This document shows, one piece after another, positions 6,545-7,563 of a stretch of DNA of 7,563 nucleotides (position 1 is its first letter; the number at the start of each line of letters is the position of its first letter). A program made the position numbers and the translations under genes. A model generated the notes under the pieces. It saw only the letters and a program-made list of their open reading frames with translations, made no database searches and was not told the DNA's origin. Source of the DNA: Pseudomonadota bacterium (GTDB lineage Bacteria; Pseudomonadota; Gammaproteobacteria; Xanthomonadales; Xanthomonadaceae); NCBI GenBank assembly GCA_023457475.1, contig JAEWLO010000144.1, positions 1-7,563 on the forward strand, in the 5' to 3' direction.

Positions 6545-6587
6545 TTTTTTTTGCCGAGGATGTCGATCCGGGCTCCACTGGCGCGTC
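6545..6587 (+). promoter_or_regulatory. Putative ECF42-type promoter of the YciI-VOC operon
   Basis: TGTCGA (6561-6566), 17-base spacer, CGTC (6584-6587), about 50 bases before the ATG at 6636. I recall the published ECF42 promoter pattern as TGTCGA at -35 and CG(A/T)C at -10, found upstream of DGPF-protein genes; both elements and the gene type fit. Transcription would begin near 6594-6597. A run of eight T's (6545-6552) lies where an UP element would contact the polymerase alpha subunits. TGTCGA alone also occurs by chance inside genes here, so the call depends on the paired elements, spacing and context. Confidence 0.6.
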
Positions 6588-6635
6588 GTATGTCATGAAG
6601 GGCCCGCAGACCGGGTCCGTAAACAGGACACGACA

Positions 6636-7055
6636 ATGAAAGTGATGGTGATCGTGAAGGCCACGCCGGCATCCGAGGCGGGGGTGCTGCCCACTGAAGC
6701 TGAATTCGCGGCGATGGGCAGTTTCAACGAGGAGCTGGTCAAGGCCGGCATCATGCTGGCGGGCGATGGCCTGCATCCCACCAGCCGCGGACACCGGGTG
6801 GTGTACAGCGGGGCTGCGCCGCGGGTGATCGATGGCCCGTTCGCCGAGACCCGCGAGCTGATAGCCGGCTTCTGGCTGTGGCAGGTGCGCTCGATGGACG
6901 AGGCGCTGGAGTGGATCAAACGTGCGCCCTTCGGCCCGAATGATGCCGTGGAGCTGCGTCAGGTCTATGCCTATGAAGATTTCGGCGACGCGTTGACCCC
7001 CGAACTGCGTGCCCGCGAAGAACGTCTGCGTGAACAGATCGGCCAGCAGGACTGA
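6636..7055 (+). CDS. YciI/DGPF-domain protein (rightward copy)
   Basis: A 139-residue cytoplasmic protein of the YCII-related family. It begins MKVMVIVKATPASEAG, as in the DGPF subgroup usually encoded near ECF42 sigma factors and VOC proteins, and carries DGPFAETRELIAGF at residues 66-79. The C-terminal tail (118-139) is charged and helical (LTPELRAREERLREQ). The family's reaction is not established; some members are proposed to be small-molecule isomerases or lyases. AGGA lies seven bases before the ATG. It is the first gene of a two-gene operon: the VOC gene follows after 26 bases. It shares the signature with the leftward YciI protein but little else, so the two are old paralogues rather than a recent duplication. 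A putative ECF42-type promoter precedes it. Confidence 0.92.
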   Translation: MKVMVIVKATPASEAGVLPTEAEFAAMGSFNEELVKAGIMLAGDGLHPTSRGHRVVYSGAAPRVIDGPFAETRELIAGFWLWQVRSMDEALEWIKRAPFGPNDAVELRQVYAYEDFGDALTPELRAREERLREQIGQQD

Positions 7056-7081
7056 ACCCCCCATCACCCGAGGACACCACC

Positions 7082-7507
7082 ATGAAACTGATTCCCTTCC
7101 TGGGCTTTTCCGGCCAGACCCATGAGGCCATGGCCTTCTACGCCACGGTGCTGAACGGCAAGGTCGTCTCCGAAATGAAGTACAGCGACATGCCGCCGGA
7201 CCCCAGCATGGAGGGCTGCGGCGACGCCGCCGGCCCGGGCGATCCGAACTGGGTGGCACACAGCCAGCTGGAAGCGGACGGCGCGGTGCTGATGGCCGCC
7301 GACGGCCCGCCGTCGGAAGGCACCGGCAGCACCACCATCAACATCGACGTGGGCAGCATCGAAGAGGCCGAGCGCGTGTTCAAGGCCCTCGCCGAAGGCG
7401 GCAAGGTGACCTTCCCGATCGGCGAAACCTTCTGGGCGCACCGCTGGGGCATGCTGGAGGACCGCTACGGCAAGCCGTGGATGGTGAACTGCATGAAGTC
7501 CTTCTGA
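7082..7507 (+). CDS. VOC-superfamily protein, PhnB-like
   Basis: A 141-residue protein of the vicinal oxygen chelate (glyoxalase/bleomycin-resistance) fold, PhnB-like branch, often labelled as 3-demethylubiquinone methyltransferase-like without proof. Visible landmarks are the first half-module (MKLIPFLGFSG, then EAMAFYATVLNGKV), a middle strand with VAH and LMAAD (H60 is a possible metal ligand), and the C-terminal block FWAHRWGMLEDRYGKPWMVN (117-136), typical of PhnB-like proteins. GAGGA lies seven bases upstream of the ATG. Proteins of this kind bind a divalent metal and act in resistance or small-molecule turnover, but the substrate here is unknown. It is probably co-transcribed with the YciI gene before it; VOC plus DGPF genes form a common module near ECF sigma genes. 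Confidence 0.9.
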   Translation: MKLIPFLGFSGQTHEAMAFYATVLNGKVVSEMKYSDMPPDPSMEGCGDAAGPGDPNWVAHSQLEADGAVLMAADGPPSEGTGSTTINIDVGSIEEAERVFKALAEGGKVTFPIGETFWAHRWGMLEDRYGKPWMVNCMKSF

Positions 7508-7540
7508 GATATCTGAAGATCCGAACACGGTAGCGCCGAA

Positions 7541-7562
7541 GAGAACGGCAGGAGCCGTTCTC
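7541..7562. terminator. Hairpin after the VOC gene, probable terminator
   Basis: GAGAACGGC (7541-7549), loop AGGA, GCCGTTCTC (7554-7562): a perfect 9-bp stem 33 bases after the VOC stop codon. The window ends one base later, so a T-tract cannot be seen. A terminator for the YciI-VOC operon is the simplest reading. Confidence 0.55.
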
Positions 7563-7563
7563 A

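Noticed and set aside
6521..6552. Hairpin CGTCAT/ATGACG plus T8 as an intrinsic terminator
   Set aside because: Nine bases separate the weak stem from the T-run, and no rightward gene ends nearby. An operator and UP-element reading fits better.
6177..7259. Minus-strand open frame of 360 codons spanning both YciI genes
   Set aside because: It overlaps three well-supported genes in other frames and would cross the divergent promoter region; no family similarity.

Overview
The window is GC-rich with dense coding and short gaps. It looks like chromosomal DNA of a gammaproteobacterium of the Xanthomonadaceae, most likely Stenotrophomonas or a close relative. The main taxonomic hint is a GTAG-headed palindrome between two convergent genes (6015-6036), which has the layout of the short extragenic palindromes common in Stenotrophomonas maltophilia. 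Protein content (xanthomonad-style SLT transglycosylase, YciI/DGPF proteins) agrees. No rRNA, tRNA, CRISPR array, transposase or phage gene was seen. All genes appear intact except the first, which is cut by the left edge.

Left part (1-3778): the 3' end of a secreted lytic transglycosylase gene runs rightward and meets, tail to tail across a 13-base gap, a leftward pair of genes for exported TPR-like proteins of about 500 residues. The pair is a tandem duplication (TPR-B first, TPR-A second). Even the ribosome-binding region and first codons match, and the Shine-Dalgarno of TPR-A overlaps the stop codon of TPR-B. A GC-only hairpin with the transglycosylase stop codon in its loop separates the convergent genes.

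Middle (3779-6002): 124 bases upstream of the TPR pair, a divergent gene encodes a 699-residue envelope protein. It has an N-terminal membrane segment, six NHL-type repeats (beta-propeller), an M23-type metallopeptidase domain with a complete apparent zinc/catalytic set, and a C-terminal beta-rich region. This fusion is the most unusual protein here. With the transglycosylase and the exported TPR pair it suggests an envelope or cell-wall neighbourhood, although a functional link is only inferred.

Right part (6003-7563): a YciI/DGPF protein gene points leftward. Divergent from it is a two-gene operon for a second YciI/DGPF protein and a PhnB-like VOC protein. Upstream of that operon lies TGTCGA, 17 bases, CGTC, which matches the promoter pattern I recall for ECF42 sigma factors; their usual neighbours and targets are DGPF genes. 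No sigma factor gene is in the window, so it may lie just outside. The window ends in a perfect 9-bp hairpin after the VOC gene.
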